Source: Sulfuritalea sp.
GTDB lineage: Bacteria > Pseudomonadota > Gammaproteobacteria > Burkholderiales > Rhodocyclaceae
Reading direction: 5' to 3'
Length of the DNA: 7,392 bases
Assembly: GCA_022843505.1 (NCBI GenBank)
Contig: JALHNN010000123.1
Span: 1 to 7,392, forward strand
The position numbers and the translations under genes are program-made. Shown here one piece after another: positions 1 through 6,630 of this stretch. The notes beneath the pieces are model-generated. The model was not told the origin of the DNA. It made no database searches and saw nothing but the letters and a program-made list of their open reading frames with translations. Numbering within the stretch: the stretch's first letter is position 1; the number at the start of each line of letters is the position of its first letter.

Positions 1-22
1 CGATCGTCTAGCGCCCGGCGCG

Positions 23-1564
23 CTAATCCGCCACTTCGGCGCCGCGCACCTGGCCGCGCAGCCGGTTCGCGGCTTCGCCGAGTTCCCCGGCACGCAGGTT
101 CATCCCCACCAGCACCGACTGCCCCGGCTTGAGCGTGCCCGAAGGCGCGTATTCGCGCGCGAAACCCGGCGCCACCGCCGCCACGCGCAGCTTGCGCAGC
201 GCCGCGGGACTGCGGTTGGTGACCCGCAGCACGAGCCTGCCGTCCTTGTCCGCCAAGGGTTCGACCTGCACGTAGGCGCCCGGGTTGCGCGGCAGGTCGA
301 GGCGCACCAGGGCCGTCCCGGCGCGCCGGCCATACTCGGAATCCGATCCCGCCGCCAGCTTGTAGTGCTCGATCGCCCGCGTCGGATTGTTCTCGCCCTG
401 GGCCAGGTTGCCCAGCGCAAAATGCGCGGCGGACGTCGGCAGCAGCCGGTTGGCCTGTTCCATGTCGCTGCGGGCCCCGGCCTTGTTGCCGAGCTGCAGC
501 CGTACCTGACCCCGGTTCAGGTAGTGGGCGTAGAATTCGCCGTTGCGCTGGATGGCCGCGTCGTATTCCTTCTCGGCCTCGGCGTTGCGGCCCAGGCGTT
601 TCAGCGCATCGCCGCGCAGGTCGTGGAACAGGGCTTCGCGCGGCTCGATGGCGAGCGCCTCGTCGGCCTTTTCGATGGCCAGGCGCGGCTCCTTTTCCAA
701 TAGCTTGCGGCCCTCGTCGTAGGCCTGGTAGGCCGGGCGGGTCCCGATCAAGCCGGCGATGCGCTGGCGATAGACGGCCTCGCCGCGGAACAGATTGCCG
801 GGCAGCGCGGATGCCTTTTTGCGGTTGGCCTCGACGCGCTCCTGCGAAGGCGGATGGCTGGCGAACAGGCCGGCCAGCCAGTTCGGTGTCTTGTTGCCGG
901 AAAGGCGGACGAAGGTTTCCTGCAGTTCGACGGCCGCCTTCGGGTCGTAGCCGGCGCGCACCATGTAGTCGATGCCGTAGTGGTCGGCTTCCAGTTCGTG
1001 CTCGCGGCCGTAGCGCTGGCCGATCAGGCCCGCGCCGACCTGGGCGGCAAGATCGATCAGGTTGCCGTGGCGGCTGTCGGAACCCAGCACCGAGACGACG
1101 GCCGCCCCGGCGGCGAGGAGTGTCCCCTGCTCCACCGAGCGCGCACCGTGCCGCGCCGCCGCGTGCACGATTTCATGCGACAGGACCGCGGCGAGTTCCG
1201 CCTCGCTCTTCAGCTCGGTCAGCAGGCCGCGGTTGATCGCCAGTTTGCCGCCCGGCAGCGCCCAGGCATTGGGCACGGAATCGTTGATGATGACGAACTC
1301 GAAAGGCAGATTCGGCCGGTCGCTGACCTTGACCAGTTTCTGCCCGACTTCGGAGACATACGCCGCCAGCGCCGGTTCGAGGATGTACTTGCCTCCCGCC
1401 GATTGCTGGCTCGGCTGGTACTGCTGCGTGCCGATGCTGATTTCCTCGGCCTCGGAGACAAAGGCGAGTTCGGATTTCTTGGTCACCGGGTTGGTCGCGC
1501 AGGCGGCCAGCACCACCGCGAACGGCAGCGCAAACCGGCGGAACGACGGCAGGGCAAATTTCAT
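23..1564 (-). CDS. M48 family zinc metalloprotease lipoprotein with TPR repeats (BepA/LoiP-like)
   Basis: Predicted outer-membrane-anchored zinc protease of 513 residues. Residues 1-22 form a lipoprotein signal: basic start MKFALPSFRR, hydrophobic core, lipobox LAAC with the lipidated Cys at 22. Ala at +2 favours outer-membrane sorting. The M48 domain covers about residues 30-260. Zinc motif HEIVH is at 130-134, and ELEAD at 190-194 supplies the third ligand, Glu190. The upstream strand with WALPGGKLAINRG (101-113) and the later SHPPSQERV (236-244) are typical of M48 proteins. About four TPR-like helix pairs follow (275-420), then a short beta-rich tail (430-513). The family includes BepA and LoiP, which degrade or help assemble outer-membrane proteins, so envelope quality control is the inferred role. 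An in-frame ATG at 1624 would add 20 residues that break the signal peptide; the ATG at 1564 has GGAG 8 bases upstream and is preferred. It is 140 bp downstream of the receptor gene on the same strand. Confidence 0.93.
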   Translation of the reverse strand: MKFALPSFRRFALPFAVVLAACATNPVTKKSELAFVSEAEEISIGTQQYQPSQQSAGGKYILEPALAAYVSEVGQKLVKVSDRPNLPFEFVIINDSVPNAWALPGGKLAINRGLLTELKSEAELAAVLSHEIVHAAARHGARSVEQGTLLAAGAAVVSVLGSDSRHGNLIDLAAQVGAGLIGQRYGREHELEADHYGIDYMVRAGYDPKAAVELQETFVRLSGNKTPNWLAGLFASHPPSQERVEANRKKASALPGNLFRGEAVYRQRIAGLIGTRPAYQAYDEGRKLLEKEPRLAIEKADEALAIEPREALFHDLRGDALKRLGRNAEAEKEYDAAIQRNGEFYAHYLNRGQVRLQLGNKAGARSDMEQANRLLPTSAAHFALGNLAQGENNPTRAIEHYKLAAGSDSEYGRRAGTALVRLDLPRNPGAYVQVEPLADKDGRLVLRVTNRSPAALRKLRVAAVAPGFAREYAPSGTLKPGQSVLVGMNLRAGELGEAANRLRGQVRGAEVAD

Positions 1565-1572
1565 GGCTGGGA

Positions 1573-1576
1573 CTCC
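1573..1576 (-). promoter_or_regulatory. Ribosome binding site of the M48 protease
   Basis: On the minus strand GGAG lies 8 bases before the ATG at 1564. This supports the start that gives a clean lipoprotein signal over the upstream in-frame ATG at 1624. Confidence 0.6.
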
Positions 1577-1609
1577 GGCCAAATGTCGAAGACCCCATGA
1601 TGCCGCAGC

Positions 1610-1632
1610 GCGCGCCCGATGCAAGGGCGCGC
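1610..1632. other. Perfect GC-rich hairpin between receptor and protease genes
   Basis: GCGCGCCC (1610-1617) and GGGCGCGC (1625-1632) are perfect inverted repeats around a 7-base loop. The hairpin lies in the 140-bp gap after the receptor stop and before the protease start. Neither strand has a T-run after the stem, so it is not a classic intrinsic terminator. It could slow polymerase, protect a 3' end, or structure the 5' leader of the protease mRNA. A smaller 5-bp stem (1677-1681 with 1685-1689) sits nearer the receptor stop. Confidence 0.5.
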
Positions 1633-1647
1633 AACAAACAGTGACAA
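1619..1647 (-). promoter_or_regulatory. Possible sigma-70 type promoter of the M48 protease
   Basis: On the minus strand TTGTCA (1642-1647, five of six matches to the -35 consensus) is followed after 17 bases by TTGCAT (1619-1624, three of six matches to the -10 consensus). The spacing is ideal but the -10 box is weak and overlaps the loop of the GC hairpin. If it is used, the protease has its own promoter and does not depend only on read-through from the receptor gene. Confidence 0.3.
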
Positions 1648-1704
1648 TTTCGCCGGCGCGGCCTGCCCTGGACCCGGCGCCTGCGGCGCTGCGGGAATAC
1701 GGCC

Positions 1705-3243
1705 CTAGCCGGGGCGTCCGGCGGCGCCCCCCTCCATGTGGAAGAACTGCATCAGGTCCTGCAATTGCGCCGCCTGGCCGTTCATTTCCTCCGCCGTGGC
1801 GGCAAGCTCCTCCGACGCCGAGGCGTTCTGCTGGGTTGCCGTATTCAGCTGACCCATGGCGCCGTTGATCTGGCCCACCCCGGACGACTGCGCCTGCGAC
1901 ACCGCGGCAATTTCACGCACGAGATCGGAGGTCTTGCGTATCGCGGGCACCACCCGATCGAGCAGGGAGCCGGCACGTTCCGCCAGCACGACAGAATCCT
2001 TCGCCACGGCGCCGATTTCCTGCGCCGCGACCTGCGAGCGCTCCGCCAGCTTGCGCACCTCCGCGGCCACCACGGCGAAACCCTTGCCATGATCGCCGGC
2101 GCGGGCCGCTTCGATCGCCGCGTTGAGCGCCAGCAGGTTGGTCTGGTAGGCGATGTCGTCGATGATGACGATGCGCTGGGCAATGGTCTTCATCGCCTCG
2201 ACCGTCCGCCCGACGGTCGCACCGCCTTCCGCCGCCAGCGCGGTCGCTTCCGTCGCCGTGGCGTCGGTGAGCCGCGCGTTCTCCGTGTTGGCCGTGATCG
2301 ACGAAGTCATTTCCTGCATCGAGGCCGTGGCTTCCTCGATCAGCGCGGCCTGCTCGGAGGCCGCCTGGGACAGGGTCTGGGCCGTGGCGGAGACCTGGCC
2401 CGACGAGTCGGCAAGGCTGTCGGCGGCCTCATTGACCCCGCCGATGGTCTCGCGCAGGCGTTGCAGCGTGGCATCGAGCGCACGCGCCATGTCCCCTAGT
2501 TCGTCGCCGCGTCGCACGTCGGGTGCAACGCCGAGGTCGCCCTCGGCAACCCGCGCCAGCAGGCCGCGCAGTTCGGCGATACCGCGCGTCAGCGACGGTA
2601 TCACCTGCAGCAGGATCAGGCTGAGCACGACGATGCCAATGCCATTGACGGCGACCGCGACCTTGCCCAGCCGTTCGCCTTCCGCCTCGGCGGCGGCGAA
2701 GGTCGCGCCGACCCTGTCCACCTGTCCGGGGATCAATTCGCCCAGCGGTCGCACCAGGTTCTTGTTCACCCGCGGCCACTTCTCGTTGAGCACCGCCAGC
2801 ACCGCCGCATTGTCGTTGGCGGTATACGCCGCCGCCAGCTGATCGAAAAGCGCCGGCAGGGCCTCGATCTCCTTGCCCATCGCTTCCACCGCCTTGCGCG
2901 CGTCATCGTCGGCGGGGCGATAGCCGGCGAGGAATTCGCGCCACAGGGTCGGCAACTGCTCGCGCACCTCCTTCAGGTGCTGCTGCGCTCCGTTATGGGA
3001 AACCACTTCCAGCGCCACGCCGGCCATGCGGAAGCGTACTTCCTTGAGTGCGGCGTCGATGCGGTTGATGACCAGCACCGGCTTCACCGCGTGGTCGCGC
3101 ACGTCGGCAAACACCGCCGACGAGCGCTGCTGGCCATAGACGCCTATGGCGGCGAGCGCGAGCAGCAAGGCCACCGTGAGGCAACCGACGAAAATCAGGC
3201 GGGCGCGTATCGACAGTCGGGGCACCAAATCGAGGATCTTCAT
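1705..3243 (-). CDS. Methyl-accepting chemotaxis protein (transmembrane receptor with four-helix-bundle sensor)
   Basis: Chemoreceptor of 512 residues that would sense a periplasmic ligand and control CheA through CheW. Order of parts: TM1 about 14-36; periplasmic, mostly helical sensor 37-193, resembling the Tar-type four-helix bundle; TM2 about 195-216; HAMP about 217-270; cytoplasmic signalling coiled coil 271-500. The hairpin tip is very conserved, with IAYQTNLLALNAAIEAARAG at 364-383 followed by GKGFAVVAAEVRKLAERS. Glu/Gln-rich stretches such as 297-311 and 470-490 are candidate methylation regions. Before the tip the helix is about one heptad shorter than in Tsr from memory, which together with the IIDDIAYQTN wording suggests the 40H-like class common in proteobacteria. 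There is no C-terminal NWETF-type tether, so adaptation probably does not rely on direct CheR docking. In-frame ATGs at 3267 and 3249 exist, but GGGAG lies 7 bases before 3243. The ligand cannot be told from sequence, and no che or flagellar genes are in view. Confidence 0.95.
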   Translation of the reverse strand: MKILDLVPRLSIRARLIFVGCLTVALLLALAAIGVYGQQRSSAVFADVRDHAVKPVLVINRIDAALKEVRFRMAGVALEVVSHNGAQQHLKEVREQLPTLWREFLAGYRPADDDARKAVEAMGKEIEALPALFDQLAAAYTANDNAAVLAVLNEKWPRVNKNLVRPLGELIPGQVDRVGATFAAAEAEGERLGKVAVAVNGIGIVVLSLILLQVIPSLTRGIAELRGLLARVAEGDLGVAPDVRRGDELGDMARALDATLQRLRETIGGVNEAADSLADSSGQVSATAQTLSQAASEQAALIEEATASMQEMTSSITANTENARLTDATATEATALAAEGGATVGRTVEAMKTIAQRIVIIDDIAYQTNLLALNAAIEAARAGDHGKGFAVVAAEVRKLAERSQVAAQEIGAVAKDSVVLAERAGSLLDRVVPAIRKTSDLVREIAAVSQAQSSGVGQINGAMGQLNTATQQNASASEELAATAEEMNGQAAQLQDLMQFFHMEGGAAGRPG

Positions 3244-3250
3244 GGGCATA

Positions 3251-3255
3251 CTCCC
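3251..3255 (-). promoter_or_regulatory. Ribosome binding site that sets the chemoreceptor start
   Basis: GGGAG on the minus strand is 7 bases from the ATG at 3243 but only one base from the ATG at 3249, and lies inside the frame opened at 3267. This selects 3243 as the start, giving the N-terminus MKILDLVPRL. Confidence 0.65.
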
Positions 3256-3270
3256 GCGAACGGCCACGTG

Positions 3271-3284
3271 ATTGAAGCTTCAAT
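3271..3284. promoter_or_regulatory. Perfect 14-bp palindrome upstream of the chemoreceptor, possible operator
   Basis: ATTGAAGCTTCAAT is a perfect palindrome 27 bp upstream of the receptor start. Its half with one extra base, GATTGAAGC (3270-3278), recurs at 3346-3354, 76 bp away. A second, shorter inverted repeat, AATCCGT (3310-3316) with ACGGATT (3343-3349), lies between them. The AT-rich symmetric site stands out in GC-rich DNA and is placed where a dimeric regulator could act. The regulator is unknown. Confidence 0.35.
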
Positions 3285-3557
3285 GGTCGCAGAAAGCGTC
3301 ACCGGCGGGAATCCGTGGTTCGCGCATAATTTTGCGGCAACTACGGATTGAAGCGGATTCTTACTTTCGACATAGTTGCTTCCAGCCTTGGTCGATCCGA
3401 TGCCCCAGTTGCCTCATGGCCCTGTGGCAGCCCAGGTTCGCTGCAGAGCAACATCACTGAGCCGCGACCAAAGTTGAAATTTCACCCTTCGTTGACGTTT
3501 GCTGCCGTGGCGTCGACATTGCACACCCAGCGGCACCCGCAACGCCCATTACCATCC
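3285..3557. other. Divergent intergenic region between chemoreceptor and rhodanese
   Basis: Apart from the palindromes and weak promoter matches I see no gene here. The stretch is less GC-rich than its surroundings, as expected for a region holding two outward-facing promoters. One possible plus-strand promoter is TTGAAG (3349-3354), 17 bases, CATAGT (3372-3377). There is also a 10-bp palindrome TGAAATTTCA at 3475-3484. Short reading frames crossing it on the plus strand are upstream extensions or shadows of the rhodanese gene. Confidence 0.5.
3492..3520 (+). promoter_or_regulatory. Possible promoter of the rhodanese gene
   Basis: TTGACG (3492-3497, five of six to the -35 consensus) is followed after 17 bases by GACATT (3515-3520, three of six to the -10 consensus). 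It would start the transcript around 3527, leaving a leader of roughly 45 bases. The weak -10 makes this tentative; TTGAAG/CATAGT at 3349-3377 is an alternative. Confidence 0.3.
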
Positions 3558-3563
3558 GAGGAG
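3558..3563 (+). promoter_or_regulatory. Ribosome binding site of the rhodanese
   Basis: GAGGAG lies 7 bases before the ATG at 3571, a near-ideal Shine-Dalgarno. It fixes this start over the upstream in-frame ATG at 3499, whose extra 24 residues would hide the signal peptide. Confidence 0.75.
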
Positions 3564-3570
3564 ACTACAA

Positions 3571-4026
3571 ATGAATGCACTCAAGCACGCACTGCTGGCC
3601 GTCGCCGGCATCGGCCTCATCGCCGGCGCCGGCATCGCCCGCGCGCAGGAAACCCCGGCGGCGGCGCCGGCCGGTGTCAAGCTGATCGAAGCCGCCGCGG
3701 TCCAGGCCATGCAAGCCAAGGGCGCGGTGCTGATCGACACGCGCAAGGCCAGCGAGTTTTCCGAAGGAACGATCAAGGGCGCGATATCCGTCCCCTACGA
3801 TCCGGAGAAGAGCGCCAAGGACGTCAAGTTCGATTCCGCCCAGGACAAGTTCGACATGGCGAAGATCGCCGACAAGAACAAGGACTACGTGGTGTTCTGC
3901 AATTCCGGGACCTGCTGGAAGTCCTACAAGGCCGCCGTGGTGATGGCCAAGGCCGGCTACAAGAACGTGCACTGGTACCGCAACGGCGTCCCCGACTGGA
4001 AGGCGCGCAAGCTGCCGATGGAATGA
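3571..4026 (+). CDS. Exported single-domain rhodanese-like protein
   Basis: Protein of 151 residues made of a signal peptide and one rhodanese domain. Residues 1-25 have a basic start (MNALKH), a hydrophobic core and an A-R-A site, with cleavage probably after Ala25, so the protein should act in the periplasm. The rhodanese fold runs from about 36 to 150: LIDTRKASEF (54-63) is the usual CH2A-like D-x-R motif, and the catalytic loop is CNSGTCWK (110-117) with Cys110 as the expected persulfide-forming residue. The end, GVPDW (139-143), is typical of the family. A second cysteine, Cys115, lies in the same loop and could form a disulfide or polysulfide with Cys110. Rhodaneses carry or transfer sulfane sulfur; the physiological donor and acceptor cannot be told here. 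No sulfur-oxidation or cytochrome gene is adjacent. It is the only plus-strand gene, divergent from the chemoreceptor and convergent with the oxidoreductase. Confidence 0.92.
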   Translation: MNALKHALLAVAGIGLIAGAGIARAQETPAAAPAGVKLIEAAAVQAMQAKGAVLIDTRKASEFSEGTIKGAISVPYDPEKSAKDVKFDSAQDKFDMAKIADKNKDYVVFCNSGTCWKSYKAAVVMAKAGYKNVHWYRNGVPDWKARKLPME

Positions 4027-4050
4027 CCCTCTGATGCGGCACGGGCCGGG

Positions 4051-4070
4051 CGGCGCTGAGTCGCGCGCCG
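4051..4070. other. Short hairpin in the gap between convergent genes
   Basis: CGGCGC (4051-4056) and GCGCCG (4065-4070) pair perfectly across an 8-base loop, 25 bases after the rhodanese stop and 61 bases past the oxidoreductase stop. It sits where a shared terminator would be expected, but no T-run follows on either strand, so termination is only a possibility. Confidence 0.25.
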
Positions 4071-4130
4071 ACGGGGAACTGATACGGCCCCTGTACCGGC
4101 GCCTGCGCCATCCGAGGGCGGCCCGGAGAT

Positions 4131-5129
4131 TCAGCGGCCGCAGGCGGCGGCGATGTCGAGCGAGCGCAGGCGCAGGTCCGGATCGAAGATGTCGCAGACC
4201 AGAATGAATTCGTCGGCCTGGGTGGCCTGCAACAGCGCATCGAATCCGACGCGCACCGCCTCGGGCCCGCCGATCACGGCGGCGCCGAGGAAGTCGGCAA
4301 TCCCGGCTCGCTCCTGCGGATGCAGCCCCGCCATGAAATCGGCCACCGGCGGCGGCAGGCAGCGACGGTCGCCGTGGAGGATGCCGAGCACGCGCTGGAA
4401 CACGCTGCTGGCGAGGTACTCCGCCTCCTCGTCGTTGGGCGCGGCGACCAGCGGCACGCCGATCATCACATAGGGCTCGGCCAGTACCGCGGACGGCCGG
4501 AAGCGGCTGCGGTAGAGGTCGATGGCCTGGTGCAGCAGGCGCGGCGCGAAATGCGAGGCGAAGGCATAGGGCAGGCCGCGTTCCGCCGCCAGTTGCGCCG
4601 AGAACAGGCTGGAGCCGAGCAGCCAGATCGGCACCCGGGTGCCGGCACCCGGCATGGCGATCACCTGCTGGTCCGGCTGCGGCTCGCTGAGCAGGCGCTG
4701 CAGCTCGGCCACCTCGCGCGGGAAGTCGTCCTCGGTCTCGACCCGGTCGCGGCGCAGCGCGCGCATGGTCAGGCGGTCGGTGCCCGGTGCCCGACCGAGG
4801 CCGAGGTCGATGCGCCCGGGGTAGAGCTCGGCCAGGGTGCCGAAGGCCTCGGCCACCACCAGCGGCGCGTGGTTGGGCAGCATCACCCCGCCCGAGCCGA
4901 CGCGGATCCGGCTCGTACCGCCGGCGATGTAGCCGACCAGCACCGCCGTGGCCGAGCTGGCGATGCCGGGCATGTTGTGATGCTCGGCCAGCCAATAGCG
5001 GGTGAAGCCGAGCTGCTCGGCGTGGCGCGCCGTGCGCAGCGAGATCGCCAGGGCATCGGCGACGCTGCCGCCCTCGCGCACAGCGACGAGGTCGAGCATG
5101 GAGAGCTTGAGATCCTTGAGGGTCTTCAT
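4131..5129 (-). CDS. LLM class flavin-dependent oxidoreductase (YhbW-like, bacterial luciferase family)
   Basis: Predicted cytosolic enzyme of 332 residues with a single luciferase-like TIM-barrel domain, expected to use reduced FMN (or F420) with an unidentified substrate. Family marks: SMLDLVAVREG at the start (10-20), RYWLAEHHNMPGIAS (44-58), VGSGGVMLPNHAPL (77-90), FGTLAELYPGRIDLGLGRAPG (96-116), WLLGSSLFSAQLAA (169-182) and YAFASHFAP (188-196). These match E. coli YhbW closely as I recall it, and the length is about the same (near 335). No second domain, signal peptide or membrane segment is seen. The ATG at 5129 gives the expected N-terminus, though the Shine-Dalgarno is poor; the next in-frame ATG at 5099 would cut into the first strand. 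It lies 91 bp downstream of the ABC permease on the same strand, so co-transcription is possible but a metabolic link is unproven. The true reaction of this subgroup is generally not known. Confidence 0.92.
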   Translation of the reverse strand: MKTLKDLKLSMLDLVAVREGGSVADALAISLRTARHAEQLGFTRYWLAEHHNMPGIASSATAVLVGYIAGGTSRIRVGSGGVMLPNHAPLVVAEAFGTLAELYPGRIDLGLGRAPGTDRLTMRALRRDRVETEDDFPREVAELQRLLSEPQPDQQVIAMPGAGTRVPIWLLGSSLFSAQLAAERGLPYAFASHFAPRLLHQAIDLYRSRFRPSAVLAEPYVMIGVPLVAAPNDEEAEYLASSVFQRVLGILHGDRRCLPPPVADFMAGLHPQERAGIADFLGAAVIGGPEAVRVGFDALLQATQADEFILVCDIFDPDLRLRSLDIAAACGR

Positions 5130-5170
5130 GGGACTGGATTATCGCGGTTGGCGCCACGGGTCGTAGCGTT

Positions 5171-5186
5171 CGATTGTGAGCAATCG
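5171..5186. promoter_or_regulatory. Inverted repeat upstream of the flavin oxidoreductase
   Basis: CGATTG (5171-5176) and CAATCG (5181-5186) are perfect inverted repeats around TGAG, located 41 bp upstream of the oxidoreductase start in the 91-bp gap after the permease stop. It may be an operator half-site pair or a small RNA hairpin. There is no T-run following it on the minus strand, so a terminator for the permease operon is not supported. Confidence 0.3.
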
Positions 5187-5220
5187 TAACAGCCGATCGC
5201 CGTATTGCCGGCGCCGACTT

Positions 5221-6423
5221 CTATTCCGTGCGCAGCGCCTCGACCGGGTCGAGCAGCGCCGCGCGGCGCGCCGGCAGCACACCGGCGGTCAGGCCGATGG
5301 CGGCGGCCAGCACCTCGGCGAGGATGACGAAGGACAGCGGCGTATGCACCGGCAGCGCCGGCAGGAACAGGCCGATCAGCTGCGCCAGGCCGATGCCCAG
5401 CACCAGGCCGAAGGCGCCGCCGATCGCGGCCAGCGCCACCGCCTCGCCGAGGAACAACCCGAGGATGGTGCGCCGTCGGGCGCCGAGGGCCACCATCAGG
5501 CCGATCTCGTTGGTGCGCTCGGTGACGGCGATGGTCATGATGGTGACGATGCCGACGCCGCCCACCAGCAGCGAGATGCCGCCCAGCGCGCCGACGGCCA
5601 TGGTCAGCACGTCGAGGATGGAGTTCAGCGTGGACAGCATCTCCTCCTGGCTGATGATGGTGACATCCTCGCGGCCGTGGCGCTCCTTCATCACCTGCTT
5701 CACCGCCTCGACCACCCGCGCCGCGGGCACGTCCTCGGCGACGGCGACATTGATTTCGTTCAGGCCCTCGCGGTTGAACAGTTCGAGCGCGCGCGCCGCC
5801 GGGACGAAGGCGGTGTCGTCGAGGTCGATGCCGAGGAACATGCCCTTGGTCTCCATGACGCCGATGACGCGGAACTGCAGGCCGCCGATGCGCACGCGCT
5901 GGCCCAGGGCATTCTCGGCGCCGAACAGTTCGTTCTTCAGCTTCGGCCCCAGCACCACCTGTGCGCGGGCGGCGCCGGCTTCCTCTTCGGCGAGGAACCT
6001 GCCGCTCCTGACCTTGCCCTTGAACACCGTCAGCATGCCGGGGCCGACGCCGTAGATGGAGACCCGGCGCACGCGCCCGTTGCCGTGCACCTCGGCGTTG
6101 CCCCAGGCGCTGGGCGTCACCGCCACCACGTTGGGCAGGCGCTTCAGCGCCTCGGCATCGTCCAGCGACAACGGCCGCGCGCTGCTCGGCAGGCCGGACA
6201 GCGCGCCGCCGCCGGTCTTGGTCTTGCCCGGATGGACGCCGATGACATTGGTGCCGAACTGGGAGAACTCGGCCAGTACGTAGCGGTGGATGCCTTCGCC
6301 GATCGAGGTCAGCAGGATCACCGCCGCGATGCCGACGGCGATCCCGAGCAGCGTCAGGAAGCTCCGCAGGCGCTGGGCGACGATGGCGCGGATGGCCAGG
6401 GCGAGGAAGTCGGTGATGCCCAT
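5221..6423 (-). CDS. MacB/FtsX-type ABC transporter permease
   Basis: Inner-membrane permease of 400 residues in the MacB layout but without a fused ATPase. TM1 is about 21-42 (LTLLGIAVGIAAVILL) and leads into SIGEG (40-44). A large periplasmic MacB-type domain follows (about 45-265), then three TM helices at about 272-300, 318-352 and 362-385. The cytoplasmic motif ERTNEIGLMVALGARRRTI (302-320) is the usual contact with the ATPase, and the end LPARRAALLDPVEALR (383-398) is typical. Such permeases power export or extraction from the membrane by mechanotransmission rather than a simple channel; the substrate is unknown. The ATG at 6423 gives the standard family N-terminus. In-frame ATGs at 6459 and 6513 would add 12 or 30 residues unlike the family, derived from the upstream repeat, though the Shine-Dalgarno at 6423 is weak. 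It is paralogous to the partial permease upstream; the pair may act as a heterodimer. Confidence 0.93.
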   Translation of the reverse strand: MGITDFLALAIRAIVAQRLRSFLTLLGIAVGIAAVILLTSIGEGIHRYVLAEFSQFGTNVIGVHPGKTKTGGGALSGLPSSARPLSLDDAEALKRLPNVVAVTPSAWGNAEVHGNGRVRRVSIYGVGPGMLTVFKGKVRSGRFLAEEEAGAARAQVVLGPKLKNELFGAENALGQRVRIGGLQFRVIGVMETKGMFLGIDLDDTAFVPAARALELFNREGLNEINVAVAEDVPAARVVEAVKQVMKERHGREDVTIISQEEMLSTLNSILDVLTMAVGALGGISLLVGGVGIVTIMTIAVTERTNEIGLMVALGARRRTILGLFLGEAVALAAIGGAFGLVLGIGLAQLIGLFLPALPVHTPLSFVILAEVLAAAIGLTAGVLPARRAALLDPVEALRTE

Positions 6424-6482
6424 GTCAGCTGGTTGGCGGTAGCGCGGAAAGAAAAGCATTGGTTGCGAACTTTCTGCGGGTG

Positions 6483-6582
6483 CCAAGGACGGCGGGTACC
6501 CGGCTCCGTCCATGTCCTCCGTCGCGGGCTGCGCCCGCTCCTCCCCCTTTACTTACCGGATCCGGGTACCCACCATCCTTGG
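6483..6582. repeat. Hairpin A of the element (26-base arms, 48-base loop)
   Basis: The arms 6483-6508 and 6557-6582 are inverted copies that differ at three places (6490/6575, 6493/6572, 6504/6561). In a minus-strand RNA two of these become G-U wobbles, so the stem would be almost unbroken in the permease transcript. Each arm has the symmetric core GGGTACCC. The loop holds a further perfect 6-bp stem, GCGGGC (6524-6529) with GCCCGC (6533-6538). Confidence 0.8.
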
Positions 6583-6630
6583 CGGGATACGCCTGCGCCT
6601 TGCAACCGTCGCAATGCAACACCATCACCG

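Noticed and set aside
351..363. Possible loss of one heptad in the chemoreceptor helix before the tip
   Set aside because: The shorter spacing and IIDDIAYQTN wording are common in a large class of proteobacterial receptors, so it is a class trait and not a deletion. Positions given are residue numbers of the receptor.
1738..2499. A 253-codon plus-strand frame opposite the chemoreceptor
   Set aside because: Its sequence is Arg/Gly/His-rich and only reflects the antisense of the highly conserved receptor signalling domain.
4629..4652. Overlapping 16-bp (4629-4644) and 14-bp (4637-4650) perfect palindromes
   Set aside because: They fall within well-conserved codons of the oxidoreductase and follow from GGT/GCC/GGC/ACC/CGG codons; no sign of a separate function.
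3565..5157. A 530-codon open frame on the minus strand across the rhodanese and oxidoreductase genes
   Set aside because: It runs antisense to the rhodanese and out of frame with the oxidoreductase; its protein is Arg/Ala/Gly/Pro-rich low-complexity sequence, whereas both overlapped genes have clear family motifs. It is a product of high GC content.
5177..5184. TTGTGAGC within the inverted repeat resembles a lac operator half
   Set aside because: The match is short and lacks the rest of the lac operator symmetry; no LacI-type gene is in view.
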